Positions 31,134-42,752 of a stretch of DNA of 64,000 nucleotides are shown here, one piece after another (positions within the stretch are counted from its first letter, which is position 1; each line of letters opens with the position of its first letter). The DNA is from Gadus chalcogrammus (Eukaryota > Chordata > Actinopteri > Gadiformes > Gadidae). Under the pieces are notes generated by a model. It saw only the letters and a list, made by a program, of their open reading frames with translations. It was not told the origin of the DNA and ran no database searches. Position numbers and translations under genes: made by a program. The stretch spans positions 2,442,573 through 2,506,572 of the forward strand of contig NC_079422.1 in assembly GCF_026213295.1 (NCBI RefSeq). Reading direction: 5' to 3'.

Positions 31134-32111
31134 TCAGTTTTTCCTTGGTTTTGTGTCGTTGGGTATGAATGTCAAAAAGTACAGCTTTGTGGTCGGAGAT
31201 GGGGAAATCAATGCATCAAGGTTAGTGGGAGTGATGTCAGTGCAGCAGATTAAATCCAGAATGTGACCTTTGTTATGGGTTGGGAGGGTGACATGTTGTG
31301 TGATGCCAAGACAGTCCAGAAGTGATGTGAAGTCATTAGCAAAAGTACAGGATGGGTTGTCAATGTGGATGTTGAAATCACCAAGGAGGATAACAGTGGG
31401 GGACATTGCACATACAGATGTAAGTAGTGATGAGAATTCATTGAGGAAAACAGCAGAGGGTTTTGGTGGTCTGTAAATGGTGACAATGATAGTTGGTTTG
31501 GGGCCTGTGAGTTTTACAGTTAGACATTCAAAGGAGGAGTGATGGGGGACTGTGACAGTTGTGACTTTGATGTTAACACGGTGGAGGAGAGCGATGCCAC
31601 CCCCCCTCCCATTAACCCAGGGTTTACTAATAAAAGAAAAACCTGGTAGGACAGCCTCATTTAGATGGGAGAAGTAATTTGGTTGTTGCCAGGTCTCAGT
31701 GAGGCAGAGAATGTCTAGGCTCTGGTCAACAATAAAGTCATTTATCAAAAGGGCCTTATTACTGAGGGATCTGGTGTTCAGCAGACAGAGTTTCAGACAG
31801 GTGAGTGGAGTGTAGCAGGTTGCTTTGAGCAGAGGGGACAGTACACTGTGATTGACAGGACTGACCGTACGGGCTGTGCGAGGAGGGGGGCGGGGCCCAG
31901 TGGACCAGAAGGACCGGATGTTTTTGTTGCTGTTGTGAGTGTACTGAAAATTCCGTCCAGAGCCTCGGTGGATGTATTTTGGTTGTTTGAGAATGTCATG
32001 GTGGGATGCAAGCTGAGGTGGGGGGGTCCTTGAGAAGATCCGGAGACGTAACATCTCCGTTACCAAGTAACGGAGCGGCAGAGATGCGCTCGTGACGTGA
32101 GAGTCAAACAT
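31134..32111 (-). pseudogene. L2 LINE endonuclease with N-terminal extension
   Basis: The 325-codon frame has CLLNTRSLSNKALLINDFIV, ILCLTETWQQPN, GRGGGIALLHR, IVTIYRPPKPSAVFLNEFSS, ILLGDFNIHIDN and THNKGHILDLICCTDI. These are the apurinic-endonuclease motifs in normal order. Where the final SDHKxV motif should follow, the frame shifts (SPTTKLYFLTFI), so the last catalytic His is lost from this frame. A linker with APWFTPHLRQLKATGRRLER at 30950-30890 joins it to RT. Confidence 0.85.
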
Positions 32112-32930
32112 AGCGCAATCCAGAGGAACAGGTTAAAAATCCACAGGTTGTGAATTCGGCAGCGGCGTAAGCCAGCGGTAGATCCAGGTGATTATGGTGA
32201 AGGCACAGAGCCAGCACAGCGGAGGCAGAGGAGTGGAGCTTGCAGGTTGTAGCTACGCTGGAGACGGGGAAGCCAGTTGGACGGCGCCGGGGGTTAGCAG
32301 CAGGTAAGCATCCAGGAGAGCTGGCAGGGTGGCAGGGGACCGGTGTGTCACAGTTGGTGTGTCATCCACCGACTGTCAAACAGCCGGCAGCCAGCTAATC
32401 AATGGCCCAGCGCTGCAGGCAGGTCCCGGACAGCTGACAGCAGTGGCACGGACAGGTAGCATCCGGCTGGTCACCAGCTGGCTAGCTAGGGACCAGTTTC
32501 CAGGGGTAGAAGGGGAGAATTGTAGTCCGATCCGAGGTCCAGAAGGGTTTCAGACAGAAGGGGTTGAAAGTAAGCAAAAGAAAACTAATAAAAAATTAAA
32601 AGACTAGTAAGATAAAGAAAAAGAAAATCGCGAAAAAATAATGTTCAGAATGATGTTCAGAGCGAGAAGCGGCAACCGGTGAGCAGCAGCGTTCAAAAGG
32701 CAACAGCGTCCACCAACTTTCAAGCAACTGTACGACTCCACATATAAAACACGTAAAAATAAAGAAAACTGGTGTACTTACAATAGCGAAAAGTGACTAT
32801 ATATAACTAGTGAACTTAGCTAAACTACTAAAGACCAAAAAAAAAAAAAAAATGTTCAATGCATTCGTGAGAAATATTAAAAATACTGAATAAAAACAGG
32901 CCATACAGAGTGGCGTTAGACTCGCCAGCG
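32112..32930 (-). other. L2 LINE 5' untranslated region
   Basis: No coding frame of note. The part 32200-32520 is rich in CAGC and GGCAG words; a T run on the minus strand corresponds to the A16 at 32838-32853. This is an internal-promoter region by position only. Confidence 0.5.
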
Positions 32931-33830
32931 TCCCCGTAGTGGTAGTGTTGTGGCTTTGTCTTTTTCTGTATAAAACTCCAACTTTTTAAATTCTCTCAAC
33001 AGGAAAACAACCTCAGTTTTTATATGAATTATTATTTCCCTGATGCTGGGATATGCATTTTGCTTCTCTGATAATTCAGCGAGTGAGAAGGTGGAGGCAA
33101 GTGGCAAACCATTGTCATACTCATCTTGGAAACCAAGGGGCAAAACATCAGCATGGAGTGCAAGGGTCTCAACTAATGCAATACAATTACAACAGCCAGA
33201 CTCCTCAGCCACAGAGTAAACATCGTGCCTTTCACAAATGGCTTTGACCACCTCTGGCAGAACCATCTCAGAGCTCTCAACGTCAGAAAGGTGATTGGCA
33301 GCGAACTTACTGATCCTTTCTTGTTCTTTTTGGGAAGCATAGTCACTAGTTAGTTCACTGTGTGGTCGCCTTGACAGAGCGTCTGCATCTATATTCTGCT
33401 TCCCAACCCTAAACTGCAGCTTAAACGAAAAGGTGGAAAGTGCTGACGGCCACCTATAACTAGAGGCATCGAGTTTGGCGGTAGTCAAAATGTAGGTAAG
33501 GGGGATACTGTCAGTGACGACGGTGAAATTAGCCCCATATAGATAGTCACAAAATGTTTCTGTAACGGATCACTTGAGTGCTAAAAACTCTGACTTGCGG
33601 GCTGGATACCGAGCCTCAATTTTAGACAACCCCCTACTCGCAAAAGCTACAGCCCTCAGCTCACCGTCTTGCTGTTGATATAGAGCTGCACCTAACCCAG
33701 TAGTACTTGCATCTGTGTGAAGCAGATATGGCAGTTTAGGGTTCGCAAATCCTAGAACAGGGGCTGAAGTGAGCTTTTCGATTATTGAATCAGAGTTAAC
33801 TTTAGGTTTTTTCTTGTGAGATGGGGGATA
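32931..33830 (-). pseudogene. Gypsy RNase H and connector
   Basis: From 33720 leftwards: LHTDASTTGLGAALYQQQDG (RNase H start with catalytic Asp), RAVAFASRGLSKIEARYPAR, KSEFLALK, then a stop where Trp is expected near 33570. VVTDSIPLTYILTTAKLDAS and FRVGKQNIDADALSRRPHSE (LSRR motif) follow. The connector continues to about 32950. The segment before integrase is cut by the LINE. Confidence 0.85.
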
Positions 33831-33997
33831 TCCAGCAGTTAACTAATTTAGAGGCTTAACTATCTGAGAGAAAATTTTAATGAATCTGCGATAGTACCCA
33901 CAAAATCCCAAGAATGATCTCAACTCCTTCAGACTTTTGGCTTTGGCCAGGTTTTCAGGGCTTTAACTTTCTCCGGGTCAGTTTCAATTCCATTTTG

Positions 33998-34822
33998 TTA
34001 GACTATGTGGCCCAAATATCGGACGGAAGACTGAAAAAATCTGCATTTCTCAGGATAGAGTTTCAGGCCATACTCCTTCAAACGAACTAGGACCCGCTTC
34101 AGTCTCTCCTCATGCTCTTCCAGGGTATCTGAAAAAATGATTAGATCGTCAATGAAAATCAGCACCTCTTTTAAGTTCAAGTCTCCCATGCAGCGTTCCA
34201 TTAGCTGGAAAGTGCTGGGGGCATTTGTGACTCCCTGGGGCATTCTGTTGAATTCATAGAATCCCAAAGGACATACAAAGGCTGTTCTCTCCTTATCCGC
34301 TTCCTCCATCTCAATTTGGTAATACCCCGATTTCAAGTCTAAGACGGAAAACCACTTTTAGCCAGATAAAACAGAGAAAGCCTCTTCCAAGTTGGGGAGC
34401 GCATAAGGGTCTTTGATCGTATGTGAGTTGAGTTTGCGATAATCAATGCAGAGGTGGACTGAATTATCACGCTTCCGGATAACCATTATAGGGGACGCAA
34501 AAGGGGATTCAGATTCACAAATCACACCTGTCTCAAGTAACTCCCTCAAATGCTTCCGTACAGCATCAACATCCTAAGAATGGATTGGTCGGGCTCTTTG
34601 TTTGAAGGGGGTTAGATCTTGGAGCTTAATTTGATGTTTCACCTTACTGGTGTGACCGAAGTCAAGGTCGTGGTGAGCAAACACCTCAGGCATTGAGTTT
34701 AATTTTTTTGTTATTCTCTCTTTCCAGTCCGCAGACAAAGGAGAGTCAGCAAAATCAATGTTAACATCTGGCTGGTCAGTTGCAAAATCAGATGTGTTGG
34801 GGTCACTTTTGAGTGGTGTCAC
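33998..34822 (-). pseudogene. Gypsy reverse transcriptase
   Basis: In order: FKQRARPIHS (34600-34575), a stop, then LRELLETGVICESESPFASP, VHLCIDYRKLNSHTIKDPYA, a stop at about 34357, and SGYYQIEMEEADKERTAFVC, FNRMPQGVTNAPSTFQ. The catalytic box VLIFIDDLIIFS lies near 34150, then LKRVLVRLKEYGLKLYPEKC and VRYLGHIV. All typical Ty3/gypsy RT blocks are present; three nonsense changes interrupt the frame. The upstream acidic segment (DPNTSDFATDQPDV) is the PR-RT spacer. Confidence 0.9.
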
Positions 34823-34829
34823 TTGTTGA

Positions 34830-35116
34830 ACAGCACTTATTTCAGCTATAAAAGTGTGTTGGTGCCAATGAGGAGTTGCTCCTGAGCTTCTCCTCTCATG
34901 TTAGGGACAACAAGGGCTAATGTTGGAATCTCGATCTCCTGCCCTACAAACTCTTTGGGGAAACTGATCTAACTCTACATACCCAAATATGGGACTTCCT
35001 GGCCATTTGCTCCCTCAACCTCCAATAAATCATGTAATGGTTTGATCTGTTGCTCTTTCAAAAATTTCTCATAAAAAGACAAGGTAACTGTTGTGACCTG
35101 GGATCCTGTGTCTAAA
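34830..35116 (-). pseudogene. Gypsy aspartic protease, C-terminal part
   Basis: The minus strand reads DTGSQVTTVTLSFYEKFLKE, QQIKPLHDLLEVEG and PYLGYVEL, the core of a retroelement protease whose Asp-Thr-Gly is the active site. The catalytic Asp codon lies within the 7-bp target duplication (35110-35116), and the protein's N-terminal side is found 7.4 kb away at 42492-42560. Confidence 0.8.
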
Positions 35117-35565
35117 CAACCCGGTATCACGCAATTGCGTGCTCCTGCGCACGAACGTTAATCTATTGAAGCGTGTTCCCGAGCACGATAGTCCGACTTT
35201 TTGCGTGTTACACAAAACGAAATGTAAACCAATGCATTCTGAATGGGAGTGTTCTAAGACAATTAACGTGCTCCACAAAACGGTACGAGAGAGAGAGAAA
35301 GAGAGAGCGGGAGGGACAGAGAGAGAGAGAGAGCGAGAGAGAGGCTTAAGAAAGGGTGTGCGCAGATAGTACAGTGCACCCTAGTTATGTTTATGCCAAA
35401 ACCTATATATATAATTAGGCTGTGGAAATTGCAATAAGTTAACACAACTTCGCACGTTGAGCACACAGCCGTGTGACTCGTTTATTTTGTAAAAAAGAAA
35501 ACCGGAAAACAAAGCGTGCTGAAGGTAAACAAATCCAGCATGGTCTGTGACGTCATGAGACGCAC
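35117..35565 (+). repeat. Left terminal inverted repeat of the 7.4-kb element
   Basis: It contains the perfect palindrome CACGCAATTGCGTG at 35129-35142 and a GAGA tract at 35285-35343. It is complementary to 42048-42491 with few mismatches. Confidence 0.88.
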
Positions 35566-35580
35566 GTAATCCTTAGGGAC

Positions 35581-36583
35581 ATTCGAACATGTTTAATGGT
35601 AGTAATTAGCTGTCGAAATTGGAGGCCTTAATCAATACTGAGCAGCTATTGATTTGCTTCCCGATAAAGATTTGTCACAAATGACATGTTATTTAGCATC
35701 TACACGTTGAGCTGAGTCCAATGACACCAAGAACGACACTCTAGCTAATGGTAACATGTATTTTACATGGTACACCTAGGTCTAGGACATGATCTCGGTG
35801 TAGCAAGAGGCCGAGCTTGATCTCATTGGACTCAGCTTAACGTGTAGATGCTAATTAACATGTAATTTGTCAAAGATCTCCATCGGGAAGCAAATCTATA
35901 GCTGGTCATTATTGATAAAGGCCTCCAAAATCTACAGCTAATTACTACCCCGAAACATATTCAAATATGATCATGTGTGGCACTGTTGCAATCGTCTCGA
36001 AACGTAGATGTCAAAGGACACCTTGTTTGCTCTGTTGCACTACCGGGAAGATATTTTCATACTTCTAATGGATTGATTCATATTTTAAGGTTCTCGGAGT
36101 GAGACTTTAAGTGGCTGCAGCAGAAGTGTTGAGACGAAAGATGATATCAAGAGATTTATAGAATATTCCCATTCACATTATGATTCTTCGTCGTAACTTC
36201 CGACCAAACATCCTTTACATTCACAGAGCGAATATTATGAAAGTCCAGGCTCAGCAAGTGCTCCATCTCGTTGCACCTGCACCCAGCGGCTCGCTTGCAA
36301 GATTTTGGCCTGAAGTTCTTCCCAGACCTACACCATAGCCATCCAACATGCATATCTGAGAATCAGGCCTCTCTTTAATAATGACAAAAAGTTATGAGAG
36401 AAACACACATTAACTTTTTGTTATCTCATAAGCGGCGTGGTGCCGGCTCCTTTTGACCTTTTGACCCCCGACTTCAAAAACGTGGCCACAGGCCAGCTGT
36501 GTCTACACACCTTTAGCCACAAATGTACACCTCCATCCCACAAAAAATGGGGACTAGAAACTAACCTCTGTCTTATGTACATT
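35581..36583 (+). repeat. Left arm of the inner ~1-kb palindrome
   Basis: It matches 37013-37184 and 38187-39005 in inverse orientation. The arm is itself palindromic: about 35600-35735 pairs with 35815-35950 around CTAGCTAATGGT and CACCTAGG sequence. The result is a palindrome whose arms are palindromes. Confidence 0.85.
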
Positions 36584-36880
36584 TACTGTACTGTTGGAGG
36601 TCACGCCCCTTTGCCGACCTTTTCGAGATAGCTAGGGATGCTAAAATGTTTACACACATTTCCCGGGGCCCCGTGTACGACATATCCGAGATTTGGAGTT
36701 CTAGCCCTTAGAGAAAAAAAGTTTTCCCAAATGGAGTGTCATTTGGACAAAGCCCCTCAGAAGTGTAGCCTGCAAGACCTAATGGTTCAGAATGTGGTGG
36801 AAAAACAGTTTTTGAGATAGGAAGGTCCTACCGCCCTGAAATTTTAATACCTTATTCTAGGGCCTAACTGGGACCTCCGC

Positions 36881-37014
36881 ACCGAAACTTGGCCCGGTCG
36901 GACCCCGAGGGCAGGAAGGGGGGGCCTGCCCTCGGGGTCTGACCGGGCCAAGTCTCGGGCAGGAAGGGCCCCCCCTTCCTGCCCTCGGGGTCCGACCGGG
37001 CCAAGTTTCGGTGT
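36881..37014. repeat. GC-rich hairpin at the palindrome centre
   Basis: Arms of about 48 bp (ACCGAAACTTGGCCCGGTCG at 36881 and its complement ending 37014) surround a short G/C-rich loop with further CCCGAGGGCAGGAAGG repeats. It lies next to the inner ends of the 1-kb arms. Confidence 0.85.
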
Positions 37015-37192
37015 ACATAAGACAGAGGTTAGTTTCTAGTCCCCATTTTTTGTGGGATGGAGGTGTACATTTGTGGCTAAAGGTGTGTAGACACAGCTGG
37101 CCTGTGGCCACGTTTTTGAAGTCGGGGGTCAAAAGGTCAAAAGGAGCCGGCACCACGCCGCTTATGACATAACAAAAAGTTAATGTGTGTTT

Positions 37193-38178
37193 TAGGGATG
37201 CAAATTATCGAGTAATTCATTAATCGATAGTTGTTTCATCTTATCGATCGATGATCGATTAATTGATAAGCGGCAATTCTTCTGAGAAGCTGAATTTCCT
37301 TCTGAATGCAACACATTTAGGTGGTAATTCAACAAAGTCGTTTAGTTGTTGTACTTTAAAATACTTCCACATATTGTGCATTTGGCGTCTTTGTTGTCAT
37401 TAACCAACTTAAAGTGGCTCCATACTGCACTCCGTTTTGCCCTCTTCATCGCTGAATCCGAATACTTAGTACATACTATTTCTGTTCAGTGTCTACTACT
37501 TGACGGTACAACACTTGACAGTGTAGTACGGTCTACAGCTATGCGTAGAACGCCTCCGAACATCGCCGAAACTCCACCGGATGTTTGGAGATGACGTATC
37601 TCCCCTCAGATGCCGGCAAAATTACCTTGATAAGTTACCTGTTTTCCGTCTTGTCATCGTTGCTATTAAATTAAAAATGTCTCTTTTTACTTAATTACTT
37701 ACTTTACTATTTTACTCTTTTTAATGTCTCTTTTTTTCGCCGCTTTCTACAACGTCTTTCTGGTGGTGTCGGGTCAGCCATCTCTTCTTCGTTCGTTACC
37801 AGACCCCGGTTGCATTGTGGGATAGCGTAGTGAACTCCGTGGTTTACTTTGGCGGTAGTACGCATTCGGAAAAGTCTTCCGTACTACACAATGCGTACTG
37901 AGCATTCGGACGCCCTATATTTTTGGCGTACTACAAAATGCATACTATATAGTAGTCAAGTATGAGTATTCGGATTCAGGTCCTGCTTTTCGTTTGTCTT
38001 GTCCTGCTTCGCTTGTGTTCCCGCGTGTGCGTCAAGTACGTCTGGCGTCAAGCGCGCCCTCACGTGGACGGGTGGGGAATTACGGGTTAAAAACGCGATT
38101 AATTGCAAGTAATTGATTTTAATCGAGTAATCTCTTATCGACAATTAATCGATAATCTATTAATTGTTTGCATCCCTA
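37193..38178 (-). mobile_element. 986-bp hAT element, copy 1
   Basis: Ends TAGGGATGCAAATTATCGAG and GTTTGCATCCCTA are inverted repeats and the 8-bp target duplication GTGTGTTT is perfect (37185-37192, 38179-38186). It interrupts the right arm of the inner palindrome. It is collinear with 58771-59756 in inverse orientation and of identical length. A 528-bp inner inverted-repeat segment (37452-37979) and a BED finger remnant are shared by both copies. Confidence 0.93.
37342..37449 (-). pseudogene. hAT BED zinc finger remnant, copy 1
   Basis: From the ATG at 37449 the minus strand reads a basic start, then a VWSHFKLVN-type aromatic motif and a C-x2-C pair, followed by a stop after about 35 codons. 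It is the same peptide frame as 59500-59607, with minor base differences. The His pair of the finger and the whole catalytic domain are missing. Confidence 0.7.
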
Positions 38179-38186
38179 GTGTGTTT

Positions 38187-39005
38187 CCCTCATAACTTTT
38201 TGTCATTATTAAAGAGAGGCCTGATTCTCAGATATGCATGTTGGATGGCTAGGGTGTTGGTCTGGGAAGAACTTCAGGCCAAAATCTTGCAAGCGAGCCG
38301 ATGGGTGCAGGTGCAACGAGATGGAGCACTTGCTGAGCCTGGACTTTCATAATCTTCGCTCTGTGAATGTAAAGGATGTTTGGTCGGATGTTACGACGAA
38401 GAATCATAATGTGAATGGGAATATTCTATAAATCTCTTGATATAATCTTTCGTCTCAACACTTCTGCTGCAGCCACTTAAAGTCTCACTCCGAGAACCTT
38501 AAAATATGAATCAATCCATTAGAAGTATGAAAATATCTTCCCGGTGGTGCAACAGAGCAAACAAGGTGTCCTTTGACATCTACGTTTCGAGACGATTGCA
38601 ACAGTGCCACACATGATCATATTTGAATATGTTTCGGGGTAGTAATTAGCTGTCGATTTTGGAGGCCTTTATCAATAATGACCAGCTATAGATTTGCTTC
38701 CCGATGGAGATTTTTGACAAATTACATGTTAATTAGCATCTACACGTTAAGCTGAGTCCAATGAGATCAAGCTCGGCCTCTTGCTACACCGAGATCATGT
38801 CCTAGACCTAGGTGTACCATGTAAAACACATGTTACCATTAGCTAGAGTGTCGTTCTTGGTGTCATTGGACTCAGCTCAACGTGTAGATGCTAAATAACA
38901 TGTCATTTGTGACAAATCTTTATCGGGAAGCAAATCAATAGCTGCTCAGTATTGATTAAGGCCTCCAATTTCGACAGCTAATTACTACCATTAAACATGT
39001 TCGAA
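38187..39005 (-). repeat. Right arm of the inner ~1-kb palindrome (outer part)
   Basis: It is the reverse complement of 35581-36415 with scattered mismatches. A further direct copy of one sub-block follows at 39006-39125 (CATGTGTGGCAC to ATTGATTCA), and a copy of AAGGTCAAAAGGAG and CGGCACCACGCCG at 39155-39183. Confidence 0.85.
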
Positions 39006-39388
39006 TATGCTCATGTGTGGCACCGTTGCAATCTCCTGGAAGCGTAGATGTTGAAGGACACCTTGTTCGTCCTCTTACGCCACCGGGACGATATTTACAT
39101 GCTTCTGATTGACTAATGAATTGATTCAGCTATTCCCCCAGAAGTCTGGAGTCAAAAGGTCAAAAGGAGACGGCACCACGCCGGGGTGGATCCAGATCTC
39201 GGGCAACAGCGCAGGGTTGCCAGGTCCTGCAAAAAACGTGCCCCCCACATACCGTTCAAAATCCACCCAAAATGTCCTAGAAGCATCCCAAATAAAAAAT
39301 TATATTATTGGCCATTTTGCCCAACGTTTTGAAAGTAATAATATTTGAGGGAATATTTTTTTGTTGTTGTTTTAGCAGCGAAATGCAC

Positions 39389-39393
<5 letters not shown>

Positions 39394-39421
<28 letters not shown>

Positions 39422-39501
39422 CTGTGTGTCTGTGCGTGCGTGTGTGTGCTTGTGTGTGCTTGTGTGTGTGTGTCTGTGCGTGTGCGTGCGTGTGTGTGTG
39501 T
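39394..39501 (+). repeat. (GT)n microsatellite, imperfect
   Basis: About 108 bp of GTGTGT interrupted by TCTGTG and GCGTGC. Confidence 0.9.
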
Positions 39502-39769
39502 TTATAACACGCTATTTTATGTTGAAATGCGACGTAATCCAGTGTTCACGAAAAGTACACTGTCAACGTATGCTTTTGGCGACTGGGTTGGCTCTCAGAT
39601 ATACGTGTTTCTAACAAGATGATATCATTAAAAGTTACATAAAGTAACAGTTTAATAACACAAACGCAGGAAGCATGTGAGCTGCTAGTTTAGCGAAAGC
39701 AACCTGACGTCGTTGAAACATGCGAGCGAGCCGATCAAATCCTAATAACTATAAAACTAAAGATCATGC

Positions 39770-40155
39770 AAGTAAAAAGTATATTTCTCGCTAGAAATGT
39801 TATTAGAAACACGTTTAACGGTGAATCGGTCCTAAAATATTGCATTTCCCATTCAGATAATAAAGATTAATAAAGATCATACACATTCACTGACTGAAGA
39901 TTATGTAAGGAAAATGTACATTTCTCGCTAGAAAAGTCATTAGAAACGCGTTTAATGGTGTATCTGTCCTAAAATATTGCATTTCCCATTCAGATAATAA
40001 AGATTAATAAAGATCATACACATTCACTGACTGAAGATTATGTAAGGAAAATGTACATTTCTGGCTAGAAATGTCATTAGAAACGCGTTTAATGGTGTAT
40101 CTGTCCTAAAATATTGCATTTCCCATTCAGATAATAAAGATTAATATAAGCTACG
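39770..40155 (+). repeat. 137-bp tandem repeat, about 2.8 copies
   Basis: Units start near 39794, 39931 and 40068 with GAAATGTCATTAGAAACGCG and contain CAGATAATAAAGATTAATAA. Copies two and three are almost identical. TTTCTCGCTAGAAATG-type sequence recurs at 41185 and 41825, linking it to the duplicated blocks there. Confidence 0.85.
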
Positions 40156-40443
40156 CCGTGTTCCGGAGCCGCGGGGGATTCTGGGAATTGGGGTTCTCAG
40201 TTGACAAATGGGGCTTTTGTTAACTTGTTTTGTTGTTAGGATTAAGTGGGGTTAATGGGTTCGGGATGTTATGTGGTTGTGTGTTGTTCTATTAACATTG
40301 TTCGTGTGTTCATTATTGTCGACACCGTCACCGAGAGTGACGTGACCATCGTTTCGTGCAGCTGTTCCGTGTTGAAGTCTCGTTCAATAAAAACTAACTC
40401 TCGTTGTCGAGCGTTCAATAAAATCCAACTCTCGTTGTCGAGC

Positions 40444-40545
40444 GTGCCCCCCCCCTACAAACGTGTCTCCCCCCCCCTCAACAAACGTGTTCCCCCCCCC
40501 CCCCCCCCCCTTCAACTAACGTGTCCCCCCCCCCCCCCCCCCTTC
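40444..40545 (+). repeat. C-run minisatellite
   Basis: Four units of (T)CAACAAACGTGT followed by C runs of 8-20 bases. The C runs could form i-motifs and, on the minus strand, G-quadruplexes. Run lengths in the assembly may be inexact. Confidence 0.8.
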
Positions 40546-40769
40546 ATGGGTCTGATTCGCCGATTTCCCATGCTGATATCCCCGAAGATTCTCGGGCATC
40601 TTCGACAATTTGGCTATAGATTGTCTCATTACACGCTAAATAATATAATTATAGCCTTGTAGTGACCGTAACATAATTCACCTACAGTATTTCGTTATGT
40701 GTTGTTCTTTCAATTGTGTTGTTGTTTACTGCATGTCATTTACGTTCTTGGTGGTTCAGGGATCGCGGT

Positions 40770-41050
40770 CCCTAAAGGTGCGGCCACACCAGACGCGTAT
40801 CTCGCGTACTTCGCGTCTCAAATCGCCATTTTTTCCATAGGGAACCATTGGTTTAATACGCGTATTACGCGTTTCACGCGTATTAAGCGTATAAGCAACA
40901 TTGTACACGCGTATGTGGCGCGTATATTTACGCGCAATACGCGCTAGACGCGCGTATATCGCGTATATCGCGTACATTTCAAGAGTTCAAAAAATTGAAC
41001 TTTTTACGCGAAGTACGCGAGATACGCGTCTGACGATAGCCGCGTTGCCC
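40770..41050. repeat. CpG-dense inverted repeat of ACGCGTAT motifs
   Basis: CCAGACGCGTATCTCGCGTA at 40788 is inverted at 41003-41033 (TACGCGAGATACGCGTCTGA). The interior has more than ten further GCG(C/T)AT or ACGCGT words. It looks like a small non-autonomous DNA element; related sequence recurs at 41955-42040 beside the right terminal repeat. Confidence 0.7.
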
Positions 41051-41117
41051 AATCAGCGTTGAGCTTGACCCGACGTCACTGGCAGAGAGTAGTGAGCTTG
41101 GACAGAAGCATACGGCC

Positions 41118-41938
<821 letters not shown>

Positions 41939-42047
41939 CTGGACTCATCTAGGCGAGTGACGTATGCGCGTATGGCGCGTATTGCGCGTATGTGACCATT
42001 TTTGACACAAAATGGTCAAGCAACATTTTACGCGCGTATCTCTGTCT

Positions 42048-42491
42048 GTGCGTCTCATGACGTCACAGACCATGCTGGATTTGTTTACCTTCAGCACGCT
42101 TTGTTTTCCGGTTTTCTTTTTAACAAAATAAACGAGTCACACGGCTGTGTGCTCAACGTGCGAAGTTGTGTTCTTAACTTATTGCAATTTCCACAGCCTA
42201 ATTATATATATAGGTTTTGGCATAAACATAACTAGGGTGCACTGTACTATCTGCGCACACCCTTTCTGAAGCCTCTCTCTCGCTCTCTCTCTCTCTGTCC
42301 CTCCCGCTCCCTCTTTCTCTCTCTCTCGTACCGTTTTGTGGAGCACGTTAATTGTCTTAGAACACTCAGAATGCATTGGTATACATTTCGTTTTGTGTAA
42401 CACGCAAAAAGTCGGACTATCGTGCTCGGGAACACGCTTCAATAGATTAACGTTCGTGCGCAGGAGCACGCAATTGCGTGATACCGGGTTG
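42048..42491 (-). repeat. Right terminal inverted repeat of the 7.4-kb element
   Basis: Reverse complement of 35117-35565, ending GATACCGGGTTG directly before the target duplication GTCTAAA. Confidence 0.88.
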
Positions 42492-42752
42492 GTCTAAAAG
42501 GCAGCTGACTTTTTGCTCTGCTATTGACACTTTAGCAGTGCACTTGGTCCCAACTAATCTGTATGAAAATGTGTAGGGCTGGCCTTTCAAGCGTCTTTCT
42601 ATGACTTGAGTGTGAGGGGACATTTATCATGAAGTTCAACTCCTGTCTGTCCCACAACGGGAGTTGGATTTAGTTTAAAGGTCCAGAATCAGCAGGATCA
42701 TGCTCAGATTCCCACTGCTGCTGCTTTCGTTGCAGTGTGTTTCTCTTTGTTG

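Larger units (their letters stand above)
26452..32930 (-). mobile_element. L2-type LINE inserted in gypsy pol
   Basis: The 3' end at 26452-26530 has an ATAATAATAATAATAC repeat tail and GAGGCGCCTTTCAAGGCACC, a known fish LINE 3' signature. Its 3' UTR is split by the LTR element 26534-28900. RT lies at 29040-30520, linker at 30553-31035, endonuclease at 31134-32111, and a long 5' UTR reaches about 32930. Its own length is about 4.1 kb, near full length. The right boundary is uncertain by some tens of bases. Confidence 0.88.

Noticed and set aside
37346..37594. 82-codon frame present twice (also 59355-59603)
   Set aside because: It is antisense to the BED finger remnant and the inner inverted-repeat segment of the 986-bp hAT; its duplication reflects the transposon.
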